A stretch of 16,401 bases of DNA, from NCBI GenBank assembly GCA_964516325.1, contig CAZFAP010000114.1:1-16401 (forward strand), written 5' to 3'. Shown here in pieces: positions 1-6,291 of this stretch. The notes below the pieces were generated by a model. It made no database searches. It saw only the letters and a list, made by a program, of their open reading frames with translations, and was not told the DNA's origin. The position numbers and the translations under genes were made by a program. Within the stretch, counting starts at the first letter, position 1; each line of letters begins with the position of its first letter. Source of the DNA: CAZFAP01 sp964516325. GTDB lineage: Bacteria; Auribacterota; JABMQX01.

Positions 1-46
1 CACCTCCGCTCCATTTCTGGACCCCCCAAAACCACTTTTCGGCTGA

Positions 47-238
47 ATTTCTAGCTGGACGACAATCTGGGTTCGCACTTACCTCTCTGGGAAAGATTAT
101 GAGAACAGCGAGACGGACGAACTAATTAGAAAGGTTGATCCGGAGTGGGGACGTTTTGTGGAACACGAGCTTCCTCGTCTCGCACGAGCCATTCAGGAAA
201 TAGATTTCGGTGTGCAAGCCGCATCCTCGGAAGTGTGA
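47..238 (+). pseudogene. possible C-terminal remnant of an unidentified protein (no start codon)
   Basis: An open plus-strand frame runs from just after a TGA at 44-46 to a TGA at 236-238. The inferred peptide contains stretches such as DELIRKVDPEWGRFVEHEL and RLARAIQEIDFG, which look like a soluble, acidic-basic alpha-helical protein tail and not random translation. There is no ATG, GTG or TTG with a ribosome binding site at its start, so it would be the 3' end of a gene broken by the in-frame stop or by a frameshift at about 45. I do not recognise the family. Several other frames in this stretch are also open, so it may be chance. Confidence 0.3.
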
Positions 239-448
239 GCTTGCGCGCTCCGCGCCGCTTCATGAACAAACCGTGCATCCGACGCAATATTCCATTCCCT
301 CCGGTCGAGTATGGCCTGGCGGACCGTAGGATGGAATGCCTCAAGTCCAAATCGTCGTTGCGCTTTCCATTGACATGGTTTCCCCAGACAAATATCCTCG
401 GATGTGAGTAGCCCATTCCTCATAAACCTCGTGCGAAGGGAGACGACA
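239..448. other. intergenic stretch, no supported gene
   Basis: About 210 bp lie between the possible remnant ending at 238 and the DUF6807 gene. Short open frames on both strands overlap each other completely and none has a convincing ribosome binding site. The Shine-Dalgarno sequence for the next gene (AAGGGAG, 436-442) lies at the right-hand end. Just to the left, a small perfect hairpin (ACGAG, loop cttc, CTCGT) sits at 165-178, inside the possible remnant. Confidence 0.5.
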
Positions 449-1423
449 ATGCGTATCCAATCGTTCCTCCGTTTTCATCCTGTCGGTCTCTGCCTGTTTC
501 TCGCTTGCCTTCTTTGCGTCGCCGCTGGCGCACAGCAGGCGCAGACCGCCGTTTCCACCGCCCCGTCTGCGCCCGAGCAATTTGTGGTTCGTCAGCAGCC
601 GCGCCAACAAGTTACCGTCTTGTACGCCGGGAAAGAAATGGCGGTGCACCATTCCGGCGAGGCTCTCGATAAGAGCTACATCCATCCCCTCTGGACGCCC
701 GACCGTCGGATCATAACCTACGATTCCCCCGCCGACCACGTGCATCACCGGGGGCTTTGCGTCGGTTGGCCCGACGTCTCCGGCGTTGACTTCTGGGCGG
801 AAGTCTGGGCCCCGGCAGGTCGCCGCGGCAGGATTGCCTGCCGGAATCTCTCGCCCGATGTCCTTCCCGGCGGCGCGTCCCGAATCAAAGAAGTCAACGA
901 CTGGAAACAAGAAGACGGCGCGACCCTCGTTCGTGAAGAGCGTACATGGACGTTTCTCCCCCCGCGGGGGAATCTTCAGCTCGTGGACGTGGACATTGCC
1001 CTGACCGCCGTTGTCCCAGAGGTCGTTTTTGGCTCAGACCCGGGCAAGCCGCGAGAATATCACGGATTGACTTTGAGGATGGGTCCGTTCGATCAGCCGA
1101 GCTTCTTCAATTCTCAGGGGGATGTCGGCGACGAACAATGCCACGGCAAGCCCGCCAAGTGGTGTGCGCTTTCGGGGATGCAGAGCGGCCAGCCCGTTAC
1201 TGCCGCGATCCTCGACCACCCGTCGAACGATTGCCATCCGACGAGATTCTTCGTCTTGGGGAAGGGCATGCAGTTCATATCCAGCTCCCCCAACTTCGGC
1301 AAGCCGAAAGTTCTCAAATCGGGCGAGGCATGGCGGCTGCGATACCGCGTCGTGGCAGCCGGCGCCCCGCCCCAAGGACAGAAGTGGGAGATCGAATCCC
1401 TCTGGACCGAATTCGCCCGGTGA
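449..1423 (+). CDS. secreted DUF6807 (PmoA-like) family protein
   Basis: This 324-residue protein opens with a hydrophobic signal peptide (about residues 1-28, ending VAAGA) and lacks a clear lipobox, so it is probably released to the periplasm or outside. The segment with PDRRIITYDSPADHVHHRG, rich in His and followed by a glycine/tryptophan stretch, is the hallmark of the DUF6807 family, often labelled methane-oxygenase PmoA-like although it is unrelated to methane oxidation. Members sit among sugar-degradation genes in Planctomycetes, Verrucomicrobia and Bacteroidetes; their reaction is not settled. I chose the ATG at 449, not an in-frame start 15 codons upstream, because AAGGGAG (436-442) sits 6 bp before it and the signal peptide then begins at the N terminus. 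The esterase-like gene at 2557 is another secreted carbohydrate-type enzyme but is not in the same operon. Confidence 0.85.
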   Translation: MRIQSFLRFHPVGLCLFLACLLCVAAGAQQAQTAVSTAPSAPEQFVVRQQPRQQVTVLYAGKEMAVHHSGEALDKSYIHPLWTPDRRIITYDSPADHVHHRGLCVGWPDVSGVDFWAEVWAPAGRRGRIACRNLSPDVLPGGASRIKEVNDWKQEDGATLVREERTWTFLPPRGNLQLVDVDIALTAVVPEVVFGSDPGKPREYHGLTLRMGPFDQPSFFNSQGDVGDEQCHGKPAKWCALSGMQSGQPVTAAILDHPSNDCHPTRFFVLGKGMQFISSSPNFGKPKVLKSGEAWRLRYRVVAAGAPPQGQKWEIESLWTEFAR

Positions 1424-1457
1424 AAGAACCGAACCTCAGGGTGGACTTCGGTGATAG

Positions 1458-1778
1458 CGTATTCGCCAAGTGGGCATGCACAGGATCATGTTCGGCGGAA
1501 AGAGCCTCACCGTGGACATGGGCGCGTACGAGTTCTACATCAACGCCCTGTCCCCCGGCCCCGAACCCCACCTGACCACCTTCACCTGGAGTTCCCTCGC
1601 CGACAAGTCCTATTCCATCTTCTACACCGACGACCTTCTGACCTGGCATCTCGCGATCGAGGACTTCCTCTCTGCTGGCGACACAACGACCTCTTGGATA
1701 GACGACGGCTCACTGACCGGGATCGCGCCGCAGTTGGTGCCTCGTCGGTTTTACCGGACTCTGGAGAATGCGCCCTGA
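1458..1778 (+). pseudogene. C-terminal fragment of a choice-of-anchor / beta-helix surface protein
   Basis: The frame opens after an in-frame TAG (1455-1457) and reads to a stop at 1776-1778. From about 1482 the peptide carries SLTVDMGAYEF, the tail motif that ends right-handed beta-helix 'choice-of-anchor' repeat proteins. A C-terminal module follows with FTWSSLADKSYSIFYTDDLL, then W-x-D-D-G and RRFYRTLENAP. This second module, a 'W-S-S...Y-S-I-x-Y-(S/T)-D-D-L-x-T-W' fold ending in R-F-Y-R, is the usual terminal domain of large secreted proteins in PVC bacteria. Those proteins are normally many hundreds of residues long, so about 100 residues without signal peptide or ribosome binding site is a broken remnant. 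The possible GTG at 1470 is not backed by a Shine-Dalgarno sequence. It begins 34 bp after the DUF6807 stop, which suggests a deletion or rearrangement here. Confidence 0.65.
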
Positions 1779-1821
1779 AAATCACCGCCGCCCGGTCGGG
1801 AGCAGGACCCCAGAGACCTCT

Positions 1822-1845
1822 CGCAAAGCCGCAAGGACGCAAAGG
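1822..1845. repeat. three tandem octamers of CGCAAAG(G/C) type
   Basis: Three consecutive 8-bp units are seen: CGCAAAGC, CGCAAGGA and CGCAAAGG. This kind of repeat is known from intergenic DNA of Planctomycetes, Verrucomicrobia and other environmental lineages; no function is established. Confidence 0.75.
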
Positions 1846-1850
1846 TTGAA

Positions 1851-1887
1851 GTGCTGGGGCTTGCCGTTTTGCAGTGCTGGAGCTTGC
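1851..1887. repeat. direct repeat GTGCTGG(G/A)GCTTGC, two copies
   Basis: Copies at 1851-1864 and 1874-1887 differ at one of 14 positions and are offset by 23 bp. They form part of the non-coding repeat cluster. Confidence 0.7.
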
Positions 1888-1909
1888 TACAGGCCCCCGA
1901 TTGCGGGAA

Positions 1910-1928
1910 CGGGGGCGAGACGCCCCCG
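1910..1928. repeat. perfect G/C hairpin
   Basis: CGGGGGCG (1910-1917), loop AGA, and CGCCCCCG (1921-1928) make an 8-bp perfect stem. No T-tract follows on either strand, so it is not a standard intrinsic terminator. It resembles REP-type dispersed palindromes. Confidence 0.7.
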
Positions 1929-1973
1929 ACATCCCGCCTTTGGCGCGACCCGTGAGCGTGAAGAGCCGGTCTC

Positions 1974-1994
1974 GCATGGGCAACATGCCCATGC
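1974..1994. repeat. perfect 9-bp hairpin, GGGCA..TGCCC type
   Basis: The arms GCATGGGCA (1974-1982) and TGCCCATGC (1986-1994) flank the 3-nt loop ACA. The element and its right flank (CCACG) resemble the sequence at 4938-4962, which suggests one dispersed palindrome family in this genome. Confidence 0.65.
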
Positions 1995-2020
1995 CACGTT
2001 TCTCCGACGGGCGCTGCTGC

Positions 2021-2044
2021 CTCTGCGTGCTCGGCGTGCTCTGC
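2021..2044. repeat. CTCTGCGTG nonamer repeats
   Basis: CTCTGCGTG and CTCGGCGTG are tandem, followed by a partial third unit starting CTCTGC. A related cluster (CTCTGCGGT, CTCTGCG, CTCTCCGCGG) lies at 2285-2310. Confidence 0.65.
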
Positions 2045-2132
2045 CCTGCAAGTCGGCGCTACCGAGCCACAAGCAAGACCCGGTCCCGCCAACGGCGTGG
2101 TCACAAAGGTGCCAAGCACACAGGGGAGGTGG

Positions 2133-2271
2133 ACAGGATAATGGCGCCCTCGGCGCCACACAGGATGGACAGGATCATTTTGTGCGAATTTTCTTTGGAC
2201 AGGATTTACAGGATGAACAGGATATGGCGCAAGAGGAGAATCCTGCCATCCCGTCAATCCTGTCATCCTGT
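2133..2271. repeat. ACAGGAT repeats followed by inverted ATCCTGT copies
   Basis: ACAGGAT occurs at 2133, 2160, 2169, 2199, 2208 and 2217; the last three, and the second and third, are spaced exactly 9 bp apart. The reverse complement ATCCTGT occurs at 2257 and 2265, with the near-copy ATCCTGC at 2240. The two arms could pair in a transcript. No protein is encoded. Confidence 0.75.
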
Positions 2272-2284
2272 CAAAATTCTTCTT

Positions 2285-2310
2285 CTCTGCGGTCTCTGCG
2301 CTCTCCGCGG
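2285..2310. repeat. second CTCTGCG repeat cluster
   Basis: CTCTGCGGT, CTCTGCG and CTCTCCGCGG follow one another, echoing the cluster at 2021-2044. The cluster is non-coding and ends about 50 bp before a putative promoter. Confidence 0.55.
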
Positions 2311-2356
2311 TGAGTCCCCCTGTAACTGAGGCACTACCGTGCAACGGGAATTTTGG

Positions 2357-2385
2357 TTGACTTTGTGTGTGCAACCGACAATAAA
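2357..2385 (+). promoter_or_regulatory. sigma70-like promoter upstream of the hydrolase gene
   Basis: TTGACT (2357-2362) and AATAAA (2380-2385) are separated by 17 bp. It is the best promoter-like pair in the 240 bp before the gene at 2557 and would give a leader of about 165 nt. This is prediction from sequence only. Confidence 0.4.
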
Positions 2386-2556
2386 TGCCCATCGTAGAGG
2401 ACAATACTTCAAGAAAGCCGCCGCTGTGGTGTGCCTTAAAGGAAGCGGCCGAGAAGGCCGGTCATTTGCTGGGGCTGTCTCAAGTCGGGCGATCCCAAAA
2501 GGAACCTTGCGGATCAAGAACAGCGGCGGACAGACCAAGCTACTGGAGGCAAAAAG

Positions 2557-3636
2557 ATGAATTTTCCAAGCACATTTATCGCCTTTGCCATTTTATTCGC
2601 GGTTGGGTTGAGAATCGCTTCGGCTTCCGAGAGCGGCGCGAAGCCCGTCGGAGACGTTATCTTCGAAATGCCGAAGGAGCTCAAGGAATGGAAGAAGCAG
2701 AGGAGCGAAATCCGGCGGACATTGTGGCAATTGCTCGGCGACCTGCCGCCGAGACCGGCTGAGCCGCGCGTTCGGTTGCTCTCAAAGGAACAGCGGGACA
2801 GTTTTGTTCTCGAGAAATTCGAGTTCGACAACGGGGCAGGCGCCACGGTTCCGGGGTATCTGTGCATTCCGAACGGTCTCAAGGCTCCCGCTCCTGCGAT
2901 CCTCTACTGCCACTACCACGGCGGAGAGTACAACAACGGCAAGGAGGAAATATTTAAGAAATGGCCGACGGACACGCCGCCGGCAGTGGAGTTCACCCGC
3001 AGAGGATACGTTCTGCTTGCGATTGACGCCTATTGTTTCGGGGAGCGAAGAGGGAAGGGACCGGCGGGCGAGAAGGAGACCGGGGGAGCGGAGGAGCTGA
3101 CGATGAGCAAGCTGAACCTCTGGCACGGGCGGAGTCTCTGGGGGATGATGGTGCGGGACGATTTGATGGCGCTGGATTACCTCTGTTCGCGAAAGGAGGT
3201 GGACAAGGACTCCATCGGCGTGACCGGCATGAGCATGGGGAGCACGAGGTCGTGGTGGCTGGCGGCTCTCGACGAGAGGATCAAAGCAGCGGTCTGCGTG
3301 GCGTGTTTGACCCGATACCAGGACCTCATCGCGGCGGGGAGACTACGAGAGCACGGCATCTACTATTTTGTGCCCGGGGTATTGAAGCATTTCGATACGG
3401 AGGCGGTGGTTTCTCTCATCGCGCCTCGCCCGCTTCTCACGCTGACCGGCGACCAGGATGGCGGCTCACCGGTTTCCGGGGTCAAAACGATAAACAGCTT
3501 CGTTGCCGGCATCTATCGGTTGTATGGGAAAGAGGAATGTTTCCGCGGTGTCGTCTATCCGGCCGTGGGACACAGTTACACCGCCGAGATGTGGCAGGAA
3601 GCTCTTTCCTGGCTAGACCGCTGGCTCAAACAATAG
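2557..3636 (+). CDS. secreted alpha/beta hydrolase, acetyl xylan esterase / dienelactone hydrolase type
   Basis: This 359-residue protein starts at an ATG with GGAGG (2544-2548) 8 bp upstream. Residues 1-23 form a signal peptide ending ASA, so the enzyme is exported. An N-terminal helical part (about 35-60) is followed by an alpha/beta hydrolase fold with a strand carrying AILYCHYHGG near residue 110. The nucleophile elbow is GMSMG with Ser226, D299 or D301 (TGDQDGGSP) is the likely acid, and His339 (VGHSY) the catalytic His. The overall layout matches PVC acetyl-xylan-esterase-like hydrolases, which are thought to remove acyl groups from plant or algal polysaccharides. The exact substrate cannot be read from the sequence. 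It ends 26 bp from the stop of the convergent gene at 3663. Family-level confidence is good; substrate is inference. Confidence 0.87.
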   Translation: MNFPSTFIAFAILFAVGLRIASASESGAKPVGDVIFEMPKELKEWKKQRSEIRRTLWQLLGDLPPRPAEPRVRLLSKEQRDSFVLEKFEFDNGAGATVPGYLCIPNGLKAPAPAILYCHYHGGEYNNGKEEIFKKWPTDTPPAVEFTRRGYVLLAIDAYCFGERRGKGPAGEKETGGAEELTMSKLNLWHGRSLWGMMVRDDLMALDYLCSRKEVDKDSIGVTGMSMGSTRSWWLAALDERIKAAVCVACLTRYQDLIAAGRLREHGIYYFVPGVLKHFDTEAVVSLIAPRPLLTLTGDQDGGSPVSGVKTINSFVAGIYRLYGKEECFRGVVYPAVGHSYTAEMWQEALSWLDRWLKQ

Positions 3637-3662
3637 GGGAGCGCCCAATGCCCGCGGGGTCA

Positions 3663-4706
3663 TCACCCGCCGGGAAACCCCTGGAGATATTTCAGGGCGG
3701 ACCGCCGGAAGTCCTTGACGGCCCGGAGCGCTTTTGCCTTGACGAGTTTTATCCGGAGGGAGGCCGCGACAGGCGCAAGGAGAGCAATGGCTTCGTCCGT
3801 GCGAACGTGAATCTCTCCCGGACACGCTCCGACCTCTTCGACAAGGTTGAGCAAAACCTCTCGCAGGGGTGTGATTGGCTCATCAGGGGCGGTCAACTCC
3901 TGGCCCAATATCAAGCCGGAGCTACTCTCCATCCAGAGAAAGACGCGGCGGAAGTAGGGGCGATTTCCCTCTGCGACGGGCATGTCCAGGTAGAAGAAAT
4001 CCCCCTCCCAGGCCGTGTCAGAAGGGACCGCTTTCTCCTTGATGCGGGCAACCCTTGTCTCATCGAGCGGTTCGAACGAAACCTCGCGTTTCTTCAGAGG
4101 CGTCGGTTGCAGCCACTCGTCCCGCCACTCCAATTGTCCTTCCTTCTGTTCGGCGACCCTGACAAAAATGCTCACGGGAGTGGGCGAGTCCAGAAGTTCG
4201 GGGGTTTCGCGGTATCGGAGAGCTACGCCGACAGCTTGCTCGAGAACAACGGCCAGATAGGACGCCTCCGCCTCCGTGAGGTACCACGGGTAGTATCCGG
4301 GTCGGTGGCCGCGAAATTTCGGCCAGGCGTCCCGTCCCCGAAAGGAAAGTCCAAGCGAACGAATTACACTGAGGTCCGTCTTGTCGAGTTCGTTTCGGTC
4401 GCAAAAGAAAAGTGTCAAGCAGAGCTGATTGAAGAGCGTCTCGGGGTCATTCGCTTTGGCCTCGCTGGACGCCATCGCGAGATAGCAATCCAGTCCCTCG
4501 CTGCCGGGGTAGAGACCCATACCGAGGACTTCCCCGAGTCTTCCGAGCACGCAGCAATAGCCAATCTCTCCGGTGGAAGGGTTTTTGACGCCGAAGAGGT
4601 CGGAGTCCCACATCCACTCCCAGCATGCGCTTTCCTTGAAGGCAGTCGCCGCCTCATAGAGCCGCCGCCATGTCGCTTGCGAAGGTCTGTCTTGCTCGTC
4701 AGCCAT
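3663..4706 (-). CDS. DUF7309/DUF6930 domain protein of unknown function
   Basis: This minus-strand gene encodes 347 residues and has no signal peptide or membrane segment, so the product is probably cytoplasmic. The first half contains a W-x-W-M-x-D-x-D-L-F-G-V segment and G-E-I-G-Y-C-C-V-L-G, as I recall from proteins annotated DUF7309. The C-terminal third (from about GLILGQELTAPDEP through the end) fits the DUF6930 pattern. Such proteins are scattered through many bacteria and have no assigned role. I picked the ATG at 4706 because GAAAGG lies 6 bp upstream; an upstream in-frame start at 4820 would add 38 residues without domain character. A longer plus-strand frame across the same region (3033-4787) is an antisense shadow. 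It is convergent with the hydrolase gene and stands alone, so context gives no function. Confidence 0.85.
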   Translation of the reverse strand: MADEQDRPSQATWRRLYEAATAFKESACWEWMWDSDLFGVKNPSTGEIGYCCVLGRLGEVLGMGLYPGSEGLDCYLAMASSEAKANDPETLFNQLCLTLFFCDRNELDKTDLSVIRSLGLSFRGRDAWPKFRGHRPGYYPWYLTEAEASYLAVVLEQAVGVALRYRETPELLDSPTPVSIFVRVAEQKEGQLEWRDEWLQPTPLKKREVSFEPLDETRVARIKEKAVPSDTAWEGDFFYLDMPVAEGNRPYFRRVFLWMESSSGLILGQELTAPDEPITPLREVLLNLVEEVGACPGEIHVRTDEAIALLAPVAASLRIKLVKAKALRAVKDFRRSALKYLQGFPGG

Positions 4707-4906
4707 GATGCGCCTTTCTTTTCCGATGGCATACGTAGTCGGTTCAAGTCGCCCGCGGGCTTCTGTGAATCGTCGAAAAGCCGATAACGGCATGATGACA
4801 GGCGCCACCACCGTACGCAAGGATTTTCGCCACGATAAGGTACCCCCTCAGTCTCGGGCGGATAACAAAGCGTCGGGGCGGGAGTCGGGTCAAAAGGAAA
4901 GTGGCG

Positions 4907-4975
4907 CCCCGCCCTTGGCGGGGGACCCGTGGAGAATCATTGGCAGGATGCCCTTGCCACAAGAGGACTCTCCAC
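4907..4975. repeat. adjacent palindromes, REP-like
   Basis: First palindrome: CCCCGCC (4907-4913), loop ctt, GGCGGGG (4917-4923). Second: outer arms GTGGAGA (4929-4935) and TCTCCAC (4969-4975) enclose inner arms TGGCA (4941-4945) and TGCCA (4955-4959). The inner part (GGCAGGATGCCCTTGCCAC) resembles the hairpin at 1974-1994. No clean T-tract follows. Confidence 0.6.
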
Positions 4976-5045
4976 TCTCTCTTGATCGAGCCGCGTGTAG
5001 CCCACCACCGGAGACTGAGGGGTTACCGGCGGGCGCCTATTTGCC

Positions 5046-5074
5046 TTGACCGGGGCGAGGTGGGCAGGTATGCT
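5046..5074 (+). promoter_or_regulatory. sigma70-like promoter of the phoH operon
   Basis: TTGACC (5046-5051) and TATGCT (5069-5074) are 17 bp apart, close to the canonical sigma70 pattern. It would start transcripts near 5081 and leave a leader of about 165 nt before the phoH ribosome binding site. Prediction only. Confidence 0.5.
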
Positions 5075-5163
5075 TTAGTGTGTTGAGTAAACGAGTCGAA
5101 TGATACCCGCTCGGGCATTTCAAAAGAGAAGGCGGGGTCTTTTGGGCGGTCATGTCGTTCGGA

Positions 5164-5194
5164 CTGGAGGCGGCACACGACCGCCTCAAGCCAG
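5164..5194 (+). promoter_or_regulatory. leader stem-loop before phoH
   Basis: GAGGCGG (5167-5173), a 7-nt loop, and CCGCCTC (5181-5187) form a perfect stem; CTGG/CCAG (5164-5167 and 5191-5194) can extend it with a bulge if the terminal base pair rearranges. No T-tract follows, so it is not an attenuator of standard form; it could affect mRNA stability or be incidental. Confidence 0.4.
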
Positions 5195-5245
5195 CGGCAA
5201 AGTTAGGGGCGGTCCCTGACTGCTTCGCAAAGGAGGAGACAGACA

Positions 5246-6271
5246 ACGGTTCCCGAAGAGACAACGACAGCGGAGCTTGTACTGGAGCAGCCGCATCGCG
5301 CGAGGGAAATCTTTGGCGCTCGGGAGGAGCGTCTTCGAGCGATAGAGAGACGGCTTGGCGTGCGCATCATCGCTCGCGACCGAACGATCAAGGTCGGGGG
5401 GGAACCTCGACAGGTGGAACGCGCGAAAGCCATCCTAAGCTACCTTCTCAGCGAGGCAAGAGAAGGCTACACGATTGACGAGTATCATTTTCTCGCCGCC
5501 CTGGAACGATTCTCAGGGGCCAAACCTTCCCAAAACGATGATGCTTTCCCCGACAGGATCGAGGTCCCTTCCAGGAAAAGGTATATTTTCCCGCGGACGC
5601 CCGGGCAGAAGGAGTATGTCGAGAGCATAAGAAAGTACGATATTGTTCTTGCCATTGGGCCTGCGGGGACGGGGAAGACCTACCTGGCGATGGCGGTAGC
5701 CGTTTCGGCGCTCGCAAACGATGAGGTCAGCCGACTCATTCTCGCGCGGCCGGCGGTCGAGGCTGGGGAGAAGCTCGGATTTCTGCCCGGAGATATGGCG
5801 GAGAAGGTGTCGCCCTACCTGCGTCCGCTTTACGACGCTCTCTACGACATGATGGAGATTCCGAGGATTCAGAAGTTGATGGCGGATGGCGTAATTGAGG
5901 TGGCGCCGTTGGCGTTCATGCGAGGGCGGACGCTTAATGATGCTTTCATCATTCTCGATGAGGCACAGAATACGACTTCCGAGCAGATGAAGATGTTCCT
6001 CACGCGGCTCGGCTTCAATTCCAAGGCTGTGGTAACCGGCGACATAACGCAAATTGACCTTCCGCAGAAGAAAACCTCCGGCCTCATGGAGGTTCGCGGA
6101 ATCCTCCAAGCGATTGAGGGAATCAAGTTTTGCTATCTAACGGAGAGCGATGTGGTTCGGCACGAACTCGTCCAGAAGATTGTGCGCGCCTATGACGAAA
6201 TGGACAAGAAGCGCTCCGAACTGGCCGAGAAGAACGAACGTGTGAGAAATGGAGACCGCAGCCCGGTTTGA
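5246..6271 (+). CDS. phoH: PhoH-family ATPase (PhoH-like protein)
   Basis: PhoH-like P-loop ATPase of the YbeZ type, a cytoplasmic protein tied to RNA metabolism and usually encoded beside ybeY. An N-terminal KH-like part (REIFGAREERL, RRLGVRI) is followed by the ATPase core. Numbered from the ACG at 5246, Walker A is GPAGTGKT (138-145) and Walker B is IILDEAQ (235-241). The family KH-like region continues upstream of the GTG at 5360, the first conventional start codon in frame, and no ATG, GTG or TTG occurs between the in-frame stop (5204-5206) and that GTG. AAAGGAGG (5229-5236) points to a start near 5246, where an ACG lies. So either ACG is used or an ATG is misread in the assembly; a caller restricted to ATG/GTG/TTG would give 5360-6271. 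The stop is 20 bp before the next gene's start, consistent with an operon. Confidence 0.9.
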   Translation, partial: TVPEETTTAELVLEQPHRAREIFGAREERLRAIERRLGVRIIARDRTIKVGGEPRQVERAKAILSYLLSEAREGYTIDEYHFLAALERFSGAKPSQNDDAFPDRIEVPSRKRYIFPRTPGQKEYVESIRKYDIVLAIGPAGTGKTYLAMAVAVSALANDEVSRLILARPAVEAGEKLGFLPGDMAEKVSPYLRPLYDALYDMMEIPRIQKLMADGVIEVAPLAFMRGRTLNDAFIILDEAQNTTSEQMKMFLTRLGFNSKAVVTGDITQIDLPQKKTSGLMEVRGILQAIEGIKFCYLTESDVVRHELVQKIVRAYDEMDKKRSELAEKNERVRNGDRSPV

Positions 6272-6291
6272 GGCGAGGGCGGGAGCTGGCC

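Larger units (their letters stand above)
1779..2556. other. long intergenic region packed with dispersed short repeats and hairpins
   Basis: No gene is supported here. Open frames on both strands translate into repeat-derived strings (for example HPVNPV and AESAETAEK) that arise from the nucleotide repeats listed separately. The order is: octamer CGCAAAGG repeats, a duplicated GTGCTGG(G/A)GCTTGC, a G/C hairpin, a second hairpin, nonamer CTCTGCGTG repeats, ACAGGAT repeats and their inverted copies, and a second CTCTGCG cluster. The right end (2357-2385) has a promoter-like pair in front of the hydrolase gene. Confidence 0.7.
4707..5245. other. divergent intergenic region upstream of phoH
   Basis: About 540 bp separate the start of the minus-strand DUF6930 gene from phoH. 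It holds two nested hairpin elements (4907-4975), a promoter-like pair (5046-5074) and a leader hairpin (5164-5194), listed separately. Short open frames here have no convincing ribosome binding sites. Confidence 0.6.

Noticed and set aside
126..416. 96-codon minus-strand open frame and overlapping plus-strand frames
   Set aside because: Three frames are open over the same bases and none has a start signal or recognisable domain.
2133..2271. CRISPR-like array
   Set aside because: The repeat unit is 7-9 bp with no spacers of constant length; it is a short tandem/dispersed repeat, not a CRISPR.
1751..2404. 217-codon minus-strand open frame
   Set aside because: Its translation (for example HPVNPV and AESAETAEK) is produced by the nucleotide repeats in the non-coding cluster; no ribosome binding site or domain.
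3033..4787. 584-codon plus-strand open frame
   Set aside because: It is antisense to the DUF7309/DUF6930 gene and overlaps the hydrolase gene in another frame; its peptide is low-complexity and lacks a ribosome binding site, while the minus-strand frame has a clear family pattern and start.
4907..4923. intrinsic terminator
   Set aside because: The hairpin is strong, but no T-tract follows directly on either strand and no gene ends just before it.
5152..5478. 108-codon plus-strand frame starting in the phoH leader
   Set aside because: It runs out of frame into phoH, has only a weak start signal and its peptide is Ser/Arg/Gly-rich; phoH in the other frame is certain.
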